This document shows positions 1 to 10,416 of a stretch of 64,000 bases of DNA, piece after piece. Each line of letters starts with the position of its first letter. The stretch's first letter is position 1. Made by a program: the position numbers and the translations under genes. A model generated the notes under the pieces. That model made no database searches. It saw only the letters and a list, made by a program, of their open reading frames with translations, and was not told where the DNA came from. Source of the DNA: Lasioglossum baleicum (Eukaryota > Arthropoda > Insecta > Hymenoptera > Halictidae); assembly GCF_051020765.1 (NCBI RefSeq), contig NW_027469122.1:1-64000 (forward strand), written 5' to 3'.

Positions 1-124
1 GCAATGCATGCGCATAAGTTAAATTACCTGCATACTTCCGTTTCCTCAAACTGTGTGTTCATAACTGGCACTAGGAGGATCGCAGTGCCACCACTGCGAG
101 GAGGCCCAGGACTCTGCGCGGCAT

Positions 125-146
125 ACGCTGGAAGAATGTCCAGCGT
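125..146 (+). other. Hairpin 1 in monomer (8-bp stem)
   Basis: ACGCTGGA (125-132) pairs with TCCAGCGT (139-146) across a 6-base loop, inside the coding relic just after the finger histidine. It is present in almost all copies; monomers 40, 57, 64 and 65 carry a mismatch (tccagagt). Confidence 0.6.
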
Positions 147-249
147 GGTCGGCACCGCGCAGAGACCTAAGGGGCGTTATTGGGATGGACCTCCCGTTGC
201 CGGTCGTGGTCGACCACATGATCGGCAGCGAGAGGTCAAGAGCAGCGAT

Positions 250-289
250 TGCCTCCTTCTGCGAGATTGTGATAACGCAGAAGGAGGCA
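250..289 (+). other. Hairpin 2 in monomer (14-bp perfect stem)
   Basis: TGCCTCCTTCTGCG (250-263) is the exact reverse complement of CGCAGAAGGAGGCA (276-289), with a 12-base loop. It lies in the relic over the SFCE to QKE-AA codons. Monomers of the FATF class have one mismatch (gccaccttctg). Confidence 0.7.
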
Positions 290-393
290 GCGGAGAGGGA
301 GAGGGAAGCCGACCCGCTCTCCGCCAGGAGGCTAGCATCGGCGGGGCAACCCCGACGAGGCCGACGGCCCCCGTAAGGGGCCGCAGACGTAAT

Positions 394-430
394 GGCGGCG
401 GTGGTACTACTTAGTACTTCCACCGCCGCC
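394..430 (+). other. Hairpin 3 in monomer (11-bp GC stem with inner stem)
   Basis: GGCGGCGGTGG (394-404) pairs with CCACCGCCGCC (420-430). An inner TACT/AGTA stem (405-408 with 413-416) closes a 4-base loop. It lies just 3' of the coding relic. In the long subfamily the inner stem is weakened (gggactactt). Confidence 0.7.
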
Positions 431-544
431 AAGGCGGGCTGGCCGTTAAGGCGCCCCCGAGGTGGACAGGTCGCGGGGGGCGAGGTGGAGCAATAATCCC
501 CTCCCCCCCTCTACAAAGATGCGACCTGCCGGTCGACCCCCCTC

Positions 545-768
545 CTTTTATTTTATAATATTTCATTTTACTCTATATTATAAATTTTATCTTTATCTTT
601 TATTACCCTTTATTTTGCCCCCCTTCTTATGTTTGTTGTGTTTTGTCCATTGTATTTATTTACTTATTATTATTTATTTATTTAATGACTTTTATTTTAT
701 CTATTTTATCTATACACCCTTTCATTTACTGATTTTATCTTTTATTTTATCATATTTCTAAGTTTTAT
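545..768 (+). other. AT-rich T-biased spacer of monomer 1
   Basis: About 220 bp of degenerate ttta/ttat/ttttat words, strongly T over A on the + strand, broken by a short C-rich island (tgccccccttct). The only open frames are low-complexity Phe/Tyr/Leu/Ile strings, which I do not regard as coding. Both transposons inserted in this part of the monomer. Confidence 0.75.
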
Positions 769-780
769 GCGGTTTAACCA

Positions 781-803
781 GGGGGGTGGGACGGGGGGAG
801 GGG
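781..803 (+). other. G-quadruplex motif in monomer
   Basis: Four G-runs (6, 3, 6 and 4 G) are separated by loops of 1-2 bases, which meets the canonical quadruplex pattern on the + strand. The motif overlaps the 5' arm of hairpin 4, so the two structures compete. It recurs once per monomer. Confidence 0.65.
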
Positions 804-838
804 ACAGACGCGTGCCGGAACTCGCCTCTGTCCCCTCC
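797..838 (+). other. Hairpin 4 in monomer (12-bp stem, extendable)
   Basis: GGAGGGGACAGA (797-808) pairs with TCTGTCCCCTCC (827-838). In copies with gcgagccggaactcgc the loop forms a further GCGAG/CTCGC stem, giving 12+5 bp separated by one C:C mismatch. Copies with gcgtgccgg, such as this one, have a weaker inner stem. Confidence 0.7.
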
Positions 839-949
839 TTGTCGCGTGCGGGAAAAAATACAATGCAGCGTGTACGAGTATTTGCACATGTATAAAAATC
901 GGATGGCGCGGTAACAAAAATTCTACATTATACAGCACAAGTTGCAGCA

Positions 950-1897
950 ATGCATGCGCATAAGTTAAATTACCTGCATACCGCCGTTTCCTCAAACTGT
1001 GTGTTCATAACTGGCACTAGGAGGATCGCAGTGCCACCACTGCGAGGAGGCCCAGGACTCTGCGCGGCATACGCTGGAAGAATGTCCAGCGTGGTCGGCA
1101 CCGCGCAGAGACCTAAGGGGCGTTATTGGGATGGACCTCCCGTTGCCGGTCGTGGTCGATCACATGATCGGCAGCGAGAGGTCAAGAGAAGCGATTGCCT
1201 CCTTCTGCGAGATTGTGATAACGCAGAAGGAGGCAGCGGAGAGGGAGAGGGAAGCCGACCCGCTCTCCGCCAGGAGGCTAGCATCGGCGGGGCAACCCCG
1301 ACGAGGCCGACGGCCCCCGTAAGGGGCCGCAGACGTAATGGCGGCGGTGGTACTACTTAGTACTTCCACCGCCGCCAAGGGGGCTGGCCGTTAAGGTGCC
1401 CCCGAGGTGGACAGGTCGCGGGGGGCGAGGTGGAGCAATAATCCCCTCCCCCCCTCTCTACAAAGATGCGACCTGTCGGTCGACCCCCCTCCTTTTATTT
1501 TATAATATTTCATTTTACTCTATATTATAAATTTTATCTTTATCTTTTATTCCCCTTTATTTTGCCCCCCCTTCTTATGTTTGTTGTGTTTTGTCCATTG
1601 TATTTATTTACTTATTATTATTTATTTATTTAATGACTTTTATTTTATCTATTTTATCTATACACCCTTTCATTTACTGATTTTATCTTTTATTTTATCA
1701 TATTTTTAAGTTTTATGCGGGTTGACCAGGGGGGTGGGACGGGGGGAGGGGACAGACGCGTGCCGGAACTCGCCTCTGTCCCCTCCTTGTCGCGTGCGGA
1801 AAAAAATACAATGCAGCGTGTACGAGTATTTGCACATGTATAAAAATCGGATGGCGCGGTAACAAAAATTCTAAATTATACAGCACAGGTTGCAGCA
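950..1897 (+). repeat. Monomer 2 (948 bp)
   Basis: SREAI class (Ala to Glu). Its counterparts are monomers 7 and 12, at offsets of 4733 and 9467 bp. Confidence 0.95.
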
Positions 1898-2845
1898 ATG
1901 TATGCGCATAAGTTAAATTACCTGCACACCTCCGTTTCCTCAAACTGTGTGTTCATAACTGGCACTAGGAGGATCGAAGTGCCACCACTGCGAGGAGGCC
2001 CAGGACTCTGCGCGGCATACGCTGGAAGAATGTCCAGCGTGGTCGGCACCGCGCAGAGACCTAAGGTGCGTTATTGGGATGGACCTCCCGTTGCCGGTCG
2101 TGGTCGACCACATGATCGGCAGCGAGAGGTCAAGAGCAGTGATTGCCTCCTTCTGCGAGATTGTGATAACGCAGAAGGAGGCAGCGGAGAGGGTGAGGGA
2201 AGCCGACCCGCTCTCCGCCAGGAGGCTAGCATCGGCGGGGCAACCCTGACGAGGCCGACGGCCCCCGTAAGGGGCCGCAGACGTAATGGCGGCGGTGGTA
2301 CTACTTAGTACTTCCACCGCCGCCAAGGGGGGCTGGCCGTTAAGGCGCCACCGAGGTGGACAGGTCGCGGGGGGCGAGGTGGAGCAATAATCCCCTCCCC
2401 CCCTCTCTACAAAGATGCGACCTGTCGGTCGACCCCCCTCCTTTTATTTTATAATATTTCATTTTACTCTATATTATAAATTTTATCTTTATCTTTTATT
2501 CCCCTTTATTTTGCCCCCCTTCTTATGTTTGTTGTGTTTTGTCCATTGTATTTATTTACTTATTATTATTTATTTATTTAATGACTTTTATTTTATCTAT
2601 TTTATCTATACACCCTTTCATTTACTGATTTTATCTTTTATTTTATCATATTTTTAAGTTTTATGCGGGTTGACCAGGGGGGTGGGACGGGGGGAGGGGA
2701 CAGACGCGTACCGGAACTCGCCTCTGTCCCCTCCTTGTCGCGTGCGGGAAAAAATACAATGCAGCGTGTACGAGTATTTGCACATGTATAAAAATCGGAT
2801 GGCCCGGTAACAAAAATTCTAAATTATACAGCACAGGTTGCAGCA
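1898..2845 (+). repeat. Monomer 3 (948 bp), relic with nonsense codon
   Basis: The relic has an in-frame TGA (2247-2249, from CGA) at codon 97. The start motif is atgtatgcgc. The nonsense change is shared with monomer 8. Confidence 0.95.
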
Positions 2846-3790
2846 ATGCATGCGCATAAGTTAAATTACCTGCATACCTCCGTTTCCTCAAACTGTGTGT
2901 TCATAACTTGCACTAGGAGGATCGCAGTGCCACCACTGCGAGGAGGCCCAGGACTCTGCGCGGCATACGCTGGAAGAATGTCCAGCGTGGTCGGCACCGC
3001 GCAGAGACCTAAGGGGCGTTATTGGGATGGACCTCTCGTTGCCGGTCGTGGTCGACCACATGATCGGCAGCGAGAGGTCAAGAGCAGTGATTGCCTCCTT
3101 CTGCGAGATTGTGATAACGCAGAAGGAGGCAGCGGAGAGGGTGAGGGAAGCCGACCCGCTCTCCGCCAGGAGGCTAGCATCGGCGGCGCAACCCCGACGA
3201 GGCCGACGGCCCCCGTAAGGGGCCGCAGACGTAATGGCGGCGGTGGTACTACTTAGTACTTCCACCGCCGCCAAGGGGGGCTGGCCGTTAAGGCGCCCTC
3301 GAGGTGGACAGGTCGCGGGGGGCGAGGTGGAGCAATAATCCCCTCCCCCCCTCTACTAAGATGCGACCTGCCGGTGGACCCCCCTCCTTTTATTTTATAA
3401 TATTTCATTTTACTCTATATTATAAATTTTATCTTTATCTTTTATTCCCCTTTATTTTGCCCCCCTTCTTATGTTTGTTGTTTTTTGTCCATTGTATTTA
3501 TTTACTTATTTTTATTTATTTATTTATTGACTTTTATTTTATCTATTTTATCTATACACGTTTTCATTTATTGATTTTATCTTGTATTTTATCATATTTT
3601 TAAGTTTTATGCGGGTTGACCAGGGGGGTGGGACGGGGGGAGGGGACAGACGCGAGCCGGAATTCGCCTCTGTCCCCTCCTTGTCGCGTGCGGAAAAAAT
3701 ACAATGCAGCGTGTACGAGTATTTGCACATGTATAAAAATCGGATGGCGCGGTAACAAAAATTCTAAATTATACAGCACAAGTTGCAGCA
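2846..3790 (+). repeat. Monomer 4 (945 bp)
   Basis: DLSLP, SRAVI, RVRE and ASAAQ variants; upstream reads ataacttgcac. The counterpart is monomer 9. Confidence 0.95.
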
Positions 3791-4737
3791 ATGCATGCGC
3801 ATAAGTTAAATTACCTGCATACCGCCGTTTCCTCAAACTGTGTGTTCATAACTGGCACTAGGAGGATCGCAGTGCCACCACTGCGAGGAGGCCCAGGACT
3901 CTGCGCGGCATACGCTGGAAGAATGTCCAGCGTGGTCGGCACCGCGCAGAGACCTAAGGGGCGTTATTGGGATGGACCTCCCGTTGCCGGTCGTGGTCAA
4001 TCACATGATCGGCAGCGAGAGGTCAAGAGAAGCGATTGCCTCCTTCTGCGAGATTGTGATAACGCAGAAGGAGGCAGCGGAGAGGGAGAGGGAAGCCGAC
4101 CCGCTCTCCGCCAGGAGGCTAGCATCGGCGGGGCAACCCCGACGAGGCCGACGGCCCCCGTAAGGGGCCGCAGACGTAATGGCGGCGGTGGTACTACTTA
4201 GTACTTCCACCGCCGCCAAGGGGGGCTGGCCGTTAAGGTGCCCCCGAGGTGGACAGGTCGCGGGGGGCGAGGTGGAGCAATAATCCCCTCCCCCCCTCTC
4301 TACAAAGATGCGACCTGTCGGTCGACCCCCTCCTTTTATTTTATAATATTTCATTTTACTCTATATTATAAATTTTATCTTTATCTTTTATTCCCCTTTA
4401 TTTTGCCCCCCTTCTTATGATTGTTGTTTTTTGTCCATTGTATTTATTTACTTATTTTTATTTATTTATTTATTGACTTTTATTTTATCTATTTTATCTA
4501 TACACCCTTTCATTTACTGATTTTATCTTTTATTTTATCATATTTTTAAGTTTTATGCGGGTTGACCAGGAGGGTGGGACGGGGGGAGGGGACAGACGCG
4601 TGCCGGAACTCGCCTCTGTCCCCTCCTTGTCGTGTGCGGGAAAAAATACAATGCAGCGTGTACGAGTATTTGCACATGTATAAAAATCGGATGGCCCGGT
4701 AACAAAAATTCTAAATTATACAGCACAGGTTGCAGCA
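3791..4737 (+). repeat. Monomer 5 (947 bp)
   Basis: SREAI class with a private Asp to Asn change (gtcaatcac). The spacer has atgattgttg. Confidence 0.95.
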
Positions 4738-5682
4738 ATGCATGCGCATAAGTTAAATTACCTGCATACCTCCGTTTCCTCAAACTGTGTGTTCGTAACT
4801 TTCACTAGGAGGATCGCAGTGCCACCACTGCGAGGAGGCCCAGGACTCTGCGCGGCATACGCTGGAAGAATGTCCAGCGTGGTCGGCACCGCGCAGAGAC
4901 CTAAGGGGCGTTATTGGGATGGACCTCCCGTTGCCGGTCGTGGTCGACCACATGATCGGCAGCGAGAGGTCAAGAGCAGTGATTGCCTCCTTCTGTGAGA
5001 TTGTGATAACGCAGAAGGAGGCAGCGGAGAGGGTGAGGGAAGCCGACCCGCTCTCCGCCATGAGGCTAGCATCGGCGGCGCAACCCCGACGAGGCCGACG
5101 GCCCCCGTAAGGGGCCGCAGACGTAATGGCGGCGGTGGTACTACTTAGTACTTCCACCGCCGCCAAGGGGGGCTGGCCGTTAAGGCGCCCTCGAGGTGGA
5201 CAGGTCGCGGGGGGCGAGGTGGAGCAATAATCCCCTCCCCCCCTCTACTAAGATGCGACCTGCCGGTGGACCCCCCTCCTTTTATTTTATAATATTTCAT
5301 TTTACTCTATATTATAAATTTTATCTTTATCTTTTATTCCCCTTTATTTTGCCCCCCTTCTTATGTTTGTTGTGTTTTGTCCACTGTATTTATTTACTTA
5401 TTTTTATTTATTTATTTATTGACTTTTATTTTATCTATTTTATCTATACACGTTTTCATTTATTGATTTTATCTTGTATTTTATCATATTTTTAAGTTTT
5501 ATGCGGGTTGACCAGGGGGGTGGGACGGGGGGAGGGGACAGACGCGAGCCGGAATTCGCCTCTGTCCCCTCCGTGTCGCGTGCGGAAAAAATACAATGCA
5601 GCGTGTACGAGTATTTGCACATGTATAAAAATCGGATGGCGCGGTAACAAAAATTCTAAAGTATACAGCACAAGTTGCAGCA
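4738..5682 (+). repeat. Monomer 6 (945 bp)
   Basis: Upstream reads gttcgtaactttcac. The relic has SRAVI, RVRE, ASAAQ and a private Arg to Met change. It is related to monomers 4 and 9. Confidence 0.95.
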
Positions 5683-6631
5683 ATGCATGCGCATAAGTTA
5701 AATTACCTGCATACCGCCGTTTCCTCAAACTGTGTGTTCATAACTGGCACTAGGAGGATCGCAGTGCCACCACTGCGAGGAGGCCCAGGACTCTGCGCGG
5801 CATACGCTGGAAGAATGTCCAGCGTGGTCGGCACCGCGCAGAGACCTAAGGGGCGTTATTGGGATGGACCTCCCGTTGCCGGTCGTGGTCGATCACATGA
5901 TCGGCAGCGAGAGGTCAAGAGAAGCGATTGCCTCCTTCTGCGAGATTGTGATAACGCAGAAGGAGGCAGCGGAGAGGGAGAGGGAAGCCGACCCGCTCTC
6001 CGCCAGGAGGCTAGCATCGGCGGGGCAACCCCGACGAGGCCGACGGCCCCCGTAAGGGGCCGCAGACGTAATGGCGGCGGTGGTACTACTTAGTACTTCC
6101 ACCGCCGCCAAGGGGGGCTGGCCGTTAAGGTGCCCCCGAGGTGGACAGGTCGCGGGGGTTGAGGTGGAGCAATAATCCCCTCCCCCCCTCTCTACAAAGA
6201 TGCGACCTGTCGGTCGACCCCCCTCCTTTTATTTTATAATATTTCATTTTACTCTATATTATAAATTTTATCTTTATCTTTTATTCCCCTTTATTTTGCC
6301 CCCCCTTCTTATGTTTGTTGTGTTTTGTCCATTGTATTTATTTACTTATTATTATTTATTTATTTAATGACTTTTATTTTATCTATTTTATCTATACACC
6401 CTTTCATTTACTGATTTTATCTTTTATTTTATCATATTTTTAAGTTTTATGCGGGTTGACCAGGGGGGTGGGACGGGGGGAGGGGACAGACGCGTGCCGG
6501 AACTCGCCTCTGTCCCCTCCTTGTCGCGTGCGGAAAAAAATACAATGCAGCGTGTACGAGTATTTGCACATGTATAAAAATCGGATGGCGCGGTAACAAA
6601 AATTCTAAATTATACAGCACAGGTTGCAGCA
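5683..6631 (+). repeat. Monomer 7 (949 bp)
   Basis: SREAI class, counterpart of monomers 2 and 12. It carries cgcgggggttgagg in the 3' flank. Confidence 0.95.
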
Positions 6632-7579
6632 ATGCATGCGCATAAGTTAAATTACCTGCACACCTCCGTTTCCTCAAACTGTGTGTTCATAACTGGCACT
6701 AGGAGGATCGAAGTGCCACCACTGCGAGGAGGCCCAGGACTCTGCGCGGCATACGCTGGAAGAATGTCCAGCGTGGTCGGCACCGCGCAGAGACCTAAGG
6801 GGCGTTATTGGGATGGACCTCCCGTTGCCGGTCGTGGTCGACCACATGATCGGCAGCGAGAGGTCAAGAGCAGTGATTGCCTCCTTCTGCGAGATTGTGA
6901 TAACGCAGAAGGAGGCAGCGGAGAGGGTGAGGGAAGCCGACCCGCTCTCCGCCAGGAGGCTAGCATCGGCGGGGCAACCCTGACGAGGCCGACGGCCCCC
7001 GTAAGGGGCCGCAGACGTAATGGCGGCGGTGGTACTACGTAGTACTTCCACCGCCGCCAAGGGGGGCTGGCCGTTAAGGCGCCACCGAGGTGGACAGGTC
7101 GCGGGGGGCGAGGTGGAGCAATAATCCCCTCCCCCCCTCTCTACAAAGATGCGACCTGTCGGTCGACCCCCCTCCTTTTATTTTATAATATTTCATTTTA
7201 CTCTATATTATAAATTTTATCTTTATCTTTTATTCCCCTTTATTTTGCCCCCCTTCTTATGTTTGTTGTGTTTTGTCCATTGTATTTATTTACTTATTAT
7301 TATTTATTTATTTAATGACTTTTATTTTATCTATTTTATCTATACACCCTTTCATTTACTGATTTTATCTTTTATTTTATCATATTTTTAAGTTTTATGC
7401 GGGTTGACCAGGGGGGTGGGACGGGGGGAGGGGACAGACGCGTACCGGAACTCGCCTCTGTCCCCTCCTTGTCGCGTGCGGGAAAAAATACAATGCAGCG
7501 TGTACGAGTATTTGCACATGTATAAAAATCGGATGGCCCGGTAACAAAAATTCTAAATTATACAGCACAGGTTGCAGCA
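6632..7579 (+). repeat. Monomer 8 (948 bp), relic with nonsense codon
   Basis: The same TGA as monomer 3 (6981-6983). Hairpin 3 loop reads ctacgtagtac. Confidence 0.95.
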
Positions 7580-8525
7580 ATGCATGCGCATAAGTTAAAT
7601 TACCTGCATACCTCCGTTTCCTCAAACTGTGTGTTCATAACTGGCACTAGGAGGATCGCAGTGCCACCACTGCGAGGAGGCCCAGGACTCTGCGCGGCAT
7701 ACGCTGGAAGAATGTCCAGCGTGGTCGGCACCGCGCAGAGACCTAAGGGGCGTTATTGGGATGGACCTCTCGTTGCCGGTCGTGGTCGACCACATGATCG
7801 GCAGCGAGAGGTCAAGAGCAGTGATTGCCTCCTTCTGCGAGATTGTGATAACGCAGAAGGAGGCAGCGGAGAGGGTGAGGGAAGCCGACCCGCTCTCCGC
7901 CAGGAGGCTAGCATCGCCGGCGCAACCCCGACGAGGCCGACGGCCCCCGTAAGGGGCCGCAGACGTAATGGCGGCGGTGGTACTACTTAGTACTTCCACC
8001 GCCGCCAAGGGGGGCTGGCCGTTAAGGCGCCCTCGAGGTGGACAGGTCGCGGGGGGCGAGGTGGAGCAATAATCCCCTCCCCCCCTCTACTAAGATGCGA
8101 CCTGCCGGTGGACCCCCCTCCTTTTATTTTATAATATTTCATTTTACTCTATATTATAAATTTTATCTTTATCTTTTATTCCCCTTTATTTTGCCCCCCT
8201 TCTTATGTTTGTTGTTTTTTGTCCATTGTATTTATTTACTTATTTTTATTTATTTATTTATTGACTTTTATTTTATCTATTTTATCTATACACGTTTTCA
8301 TTTATTGATTTTATCTTGTATTTTATCATATTTTTAAGTTTTATGCGGGTTGACCAGGGGGGTGGGACGGGGGGAGGGGACAGACGCGAGCCGGAATTCG
8401 CCTCTGTCCCCTCCTTGTCGCGTGCGGGAAAAAATACAATGCAGCGTGTACGAGTATTTGCACATGTATAAAAATCGGATGGCGCGGCAACAAAAATTCT
8501 AAATTATACAGCACAGGTTGCAGCA
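7580..8525 (+). repeat. Monomer 9 (946 bp)
   Basis: As monomer 4 but with ASPAQ in the relic. Confidence 0.95.
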
Positions 8526-9471
8526 ATGCATGCGCATAAGTTAAATTACCTGCATACCTCCGTTTCCTCAAACTGTGTGTCCATAACTGGCACTAGGAGG
8601 ATCGAAGTGCCACCACTGCGAGGAGGCCCAGGACTCTGCGCGGCATACGCTGGAAGAATGTCCAGCGTGGTCGGCACCGCGCAGAGACCTAAGGGGCGTT
8701 ATTGGGATGGACCTCCCGTTGCCGGTCGTGGTCGACCACATGATCGGCAGCGAGAGGTCAAGAGCAGCGATTGCCTCCTTCTGCGAGATTGTGATAACGC
8801 AGAAGGAGGCAGCGAAGAGGGTGAGGGAAGCCGACCCGCTCTCCGCCAGGAGGCTAGCATCGGCGGGGCAACCCCGACGAGGCCGACGGCCCCCGTAAGG
8901 GGCCGCAGACGTAATGGCGGCGGTGGTACTACTTAGTACTTCCACCGCCGCCAAGGGGGGCTGGCCGTTAAGGCGCCCCCGAGGTGGACAGGTCGCGGGG
9001 GGCGAGGTGGAGCAATAATCCCCTCCCCCCCTCTACTAAGATGCGACCTGCCGGTGGACCCCCCTCCTTTTATTTTATAATATTTCATTTTACTCTATAT
9101 TATAAATTTTATCTTTATCTTTTATTCCCCTTTATTTTGCCCCCCTTCTTATGTTTGTTGTGTTTTGTCCATTGTATTTATTTACTTATTTTTATTTATT
9201 TATTTATTGACTTTTATTTTATCTATTTTATCTATACACGTTTTCATTTATTGATTTTATCTTGTATTTTATCATATTTTTAAGTTTTATGTGGGTTGAC
9301 CAGGGGGGTGGGACGGGGGGGGGGGACAGACGCGAGCCGGAATTCGCCTCTGTCCCCTCCTTGTCGCGTGCGGAAAAAAATACAATGCAGCGTGTACGAG
9401 TATTTGCACATGTATAAAAATCGGATGGCGCGGTAACAAAAATTCTAAATTATACAGCACAGGTTGCAGCA
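8526..9471 (+). repeat. Monomer 10 (946 bp)
   Basis: Relic with private AKRVRE (Glu to Lys); upstream gtgtgtccataac. Confidence 0.95.
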
Positions 9472-10416
9472 ATGCATGCGCATAAGTTAAATTACCTGCA
9501 TACCGCCGTTTCCTCAAACTGTGTGTTCATAACTGGCACTAGGAGGATCGCAGTGCCACCACTGCGAGGAGGCCCAGGACTCTGCGCGGCATACGCTGGA
9601 AGAATGTCCAGCGTGGTCGGCACCGCGCAGAGACCTAAGGGGCGTTATTGGGATGGACCTCCCGTTACCGGTCGTGGTCGACCACATGATCGGCAGCGAG
9701 AGGTCAAGAGAAGCGATTGCCTCCTTCTGCGAGATTGTGATAACGCAGAAGGAGGCAGCGGAGAGGGAGAGGGAAGCCGACCCGCTCTCCGCCAGGAGGC
9801 TAGCATCGGCGGGGCAACCCCGACGAGGCCGACGGCCCCCGCAAGGGGCCGCAGACGTAATGGCGGCGGTGGTACTACTTAGTACTTCCACCGCCGCCAA
9901 GGGGGGCTGGCCGTTATGGCGCCCCCGAGGTGGACAGGTCGCGGGGGGCGAGGTGGAGCAATAATCCCCTCCCCCCCTCTACTAAGATGCGACCTGCCGG
10001 TGGACCCCCCTCCTTTTATTTTATAATATTTCATTTTACTCTATATTATAAATTTTATCTTTATCTTTTATTCCCCTTTATTTTGCCCCCCTTCTTATGT
10101 TTGTTGTTTTTTGTCCATTGTATTTATTTACTTATTTTTATTTATTTATTTATTGACTTTTATTTTATCTATTTTATCTATACACGTTTTCATTTATTGA
10201 TTTTATCTTGTATTTTATCATATTTTTAAGTTTTATGCGGGTTGACCAGGGGGGTGGAACGGGGGGAGGGGACAGACGCGAGCCGGAATTCGCCTCTGTC
10301 CCCTCCTTGTCGCGTGCGGAAAAAATACAATGCAGCGTGTACGAGTATTTGCACATGTATAAAAATCGGATGGCGCGGTAACAAAAATTCTAAATTATAC
10401 AGCACAAGTTGCAGCA
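9472..10416 (+). repeat. Monomer 11 (945 bp), relic stop lost
   Basis: SREAI class with TAA to CAA stop loss. Just upstream, in the last part of monomer 10, two G-runs are fused into 11 consecutive G. Confidence 0.95.
9533..9964 (+). pseudogene. R1 C-terminal relic with lost stop codon (monomer 11)
   Basis: The usual TAA after GRRPP is CAA here (ccccgcaagg instead of ccccgtaagg). The frame therefore runs 40 codons further through the hairpin region and ends at the TAA before the AT-rich spacer. The same change is in the relics at 11425-11856, 13317-13748 and 16155-16586. The added residues look like translated non-coding DNA. Confidence 0.7.

Larger units (their letters stand above)
65..376 (+). 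pseudogene. Relic of R1-clade retrotransposon ORF2 C-terminus (reference copy, monomer 1)
   Basis: This 103-codon open segment lies between an in-frame TAA (62-64) and a TAA at 374-376 and usually has no ATG start. Near its N-terminus it has CHHCEEAQDSARHTLEEC followed by PAW, a C-X2-C-X8-H-X4-C finger. The middle has an IG-x-DLPLP-VVV stretch. A later SFCE-x-V-x-x-QKE-AAERERE stretch and a basic Arg/Gly/Pro tail complete it. This order matches the region after the reverse transcriptase in R1-clade non-LTR retrotransposons, where the finger is thought to contact nucleic acid. The endonuclease and reverse transcriptase domains are absent from the monomer. All other frames here are also open because the DNA is GC-rich, so openness alone is not evidence of coding. 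The same segment recurs at offset +61 to +372 in nearly every monomer. Family assignment is from motif memory, not from a search. Confidence 0.8.
4..949 (+). repeat. Monomer 1 (946 bp)
   Basis: Reference copy. The relic has SRAAI and ERERE. The spacer end reads gcggtttaacc where nearly all others have gcgggttgacc. Confidence 0.95.

Noticed and set aside
4..414. 136-codon + strand open frame starting MHAHKLNYLHT, repeated in almost every monomer
   Set aside because: It is out of frame with the recognisable zinc-finger relic, has no family resemblance, and is open only because the DNA is GC-rich and lacks stops.
46..432. 128 to 173-codon minus-strand open frames in each monomer
   Set aside because: They are antisense shadows of the relic and its 3' flank. 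The Ser/Ala/Arg-rich content reflects GC bias, and ends vary with single-base changes.
462..761. Hydrophobic Phe/Tyr/Leu/Ile open frames through the AT-rich spacer, resembling a membrane protein
   Set aside because: These are translations of simple ttta/ttat repeats. They change with every small indel and have no plausible family.
774..995. Minus-strand frames of 60-80 codons over the G-rich block and leader
   Set aside because: Composition-driven frames across hairpins and junctions, inconsistent between monomers.
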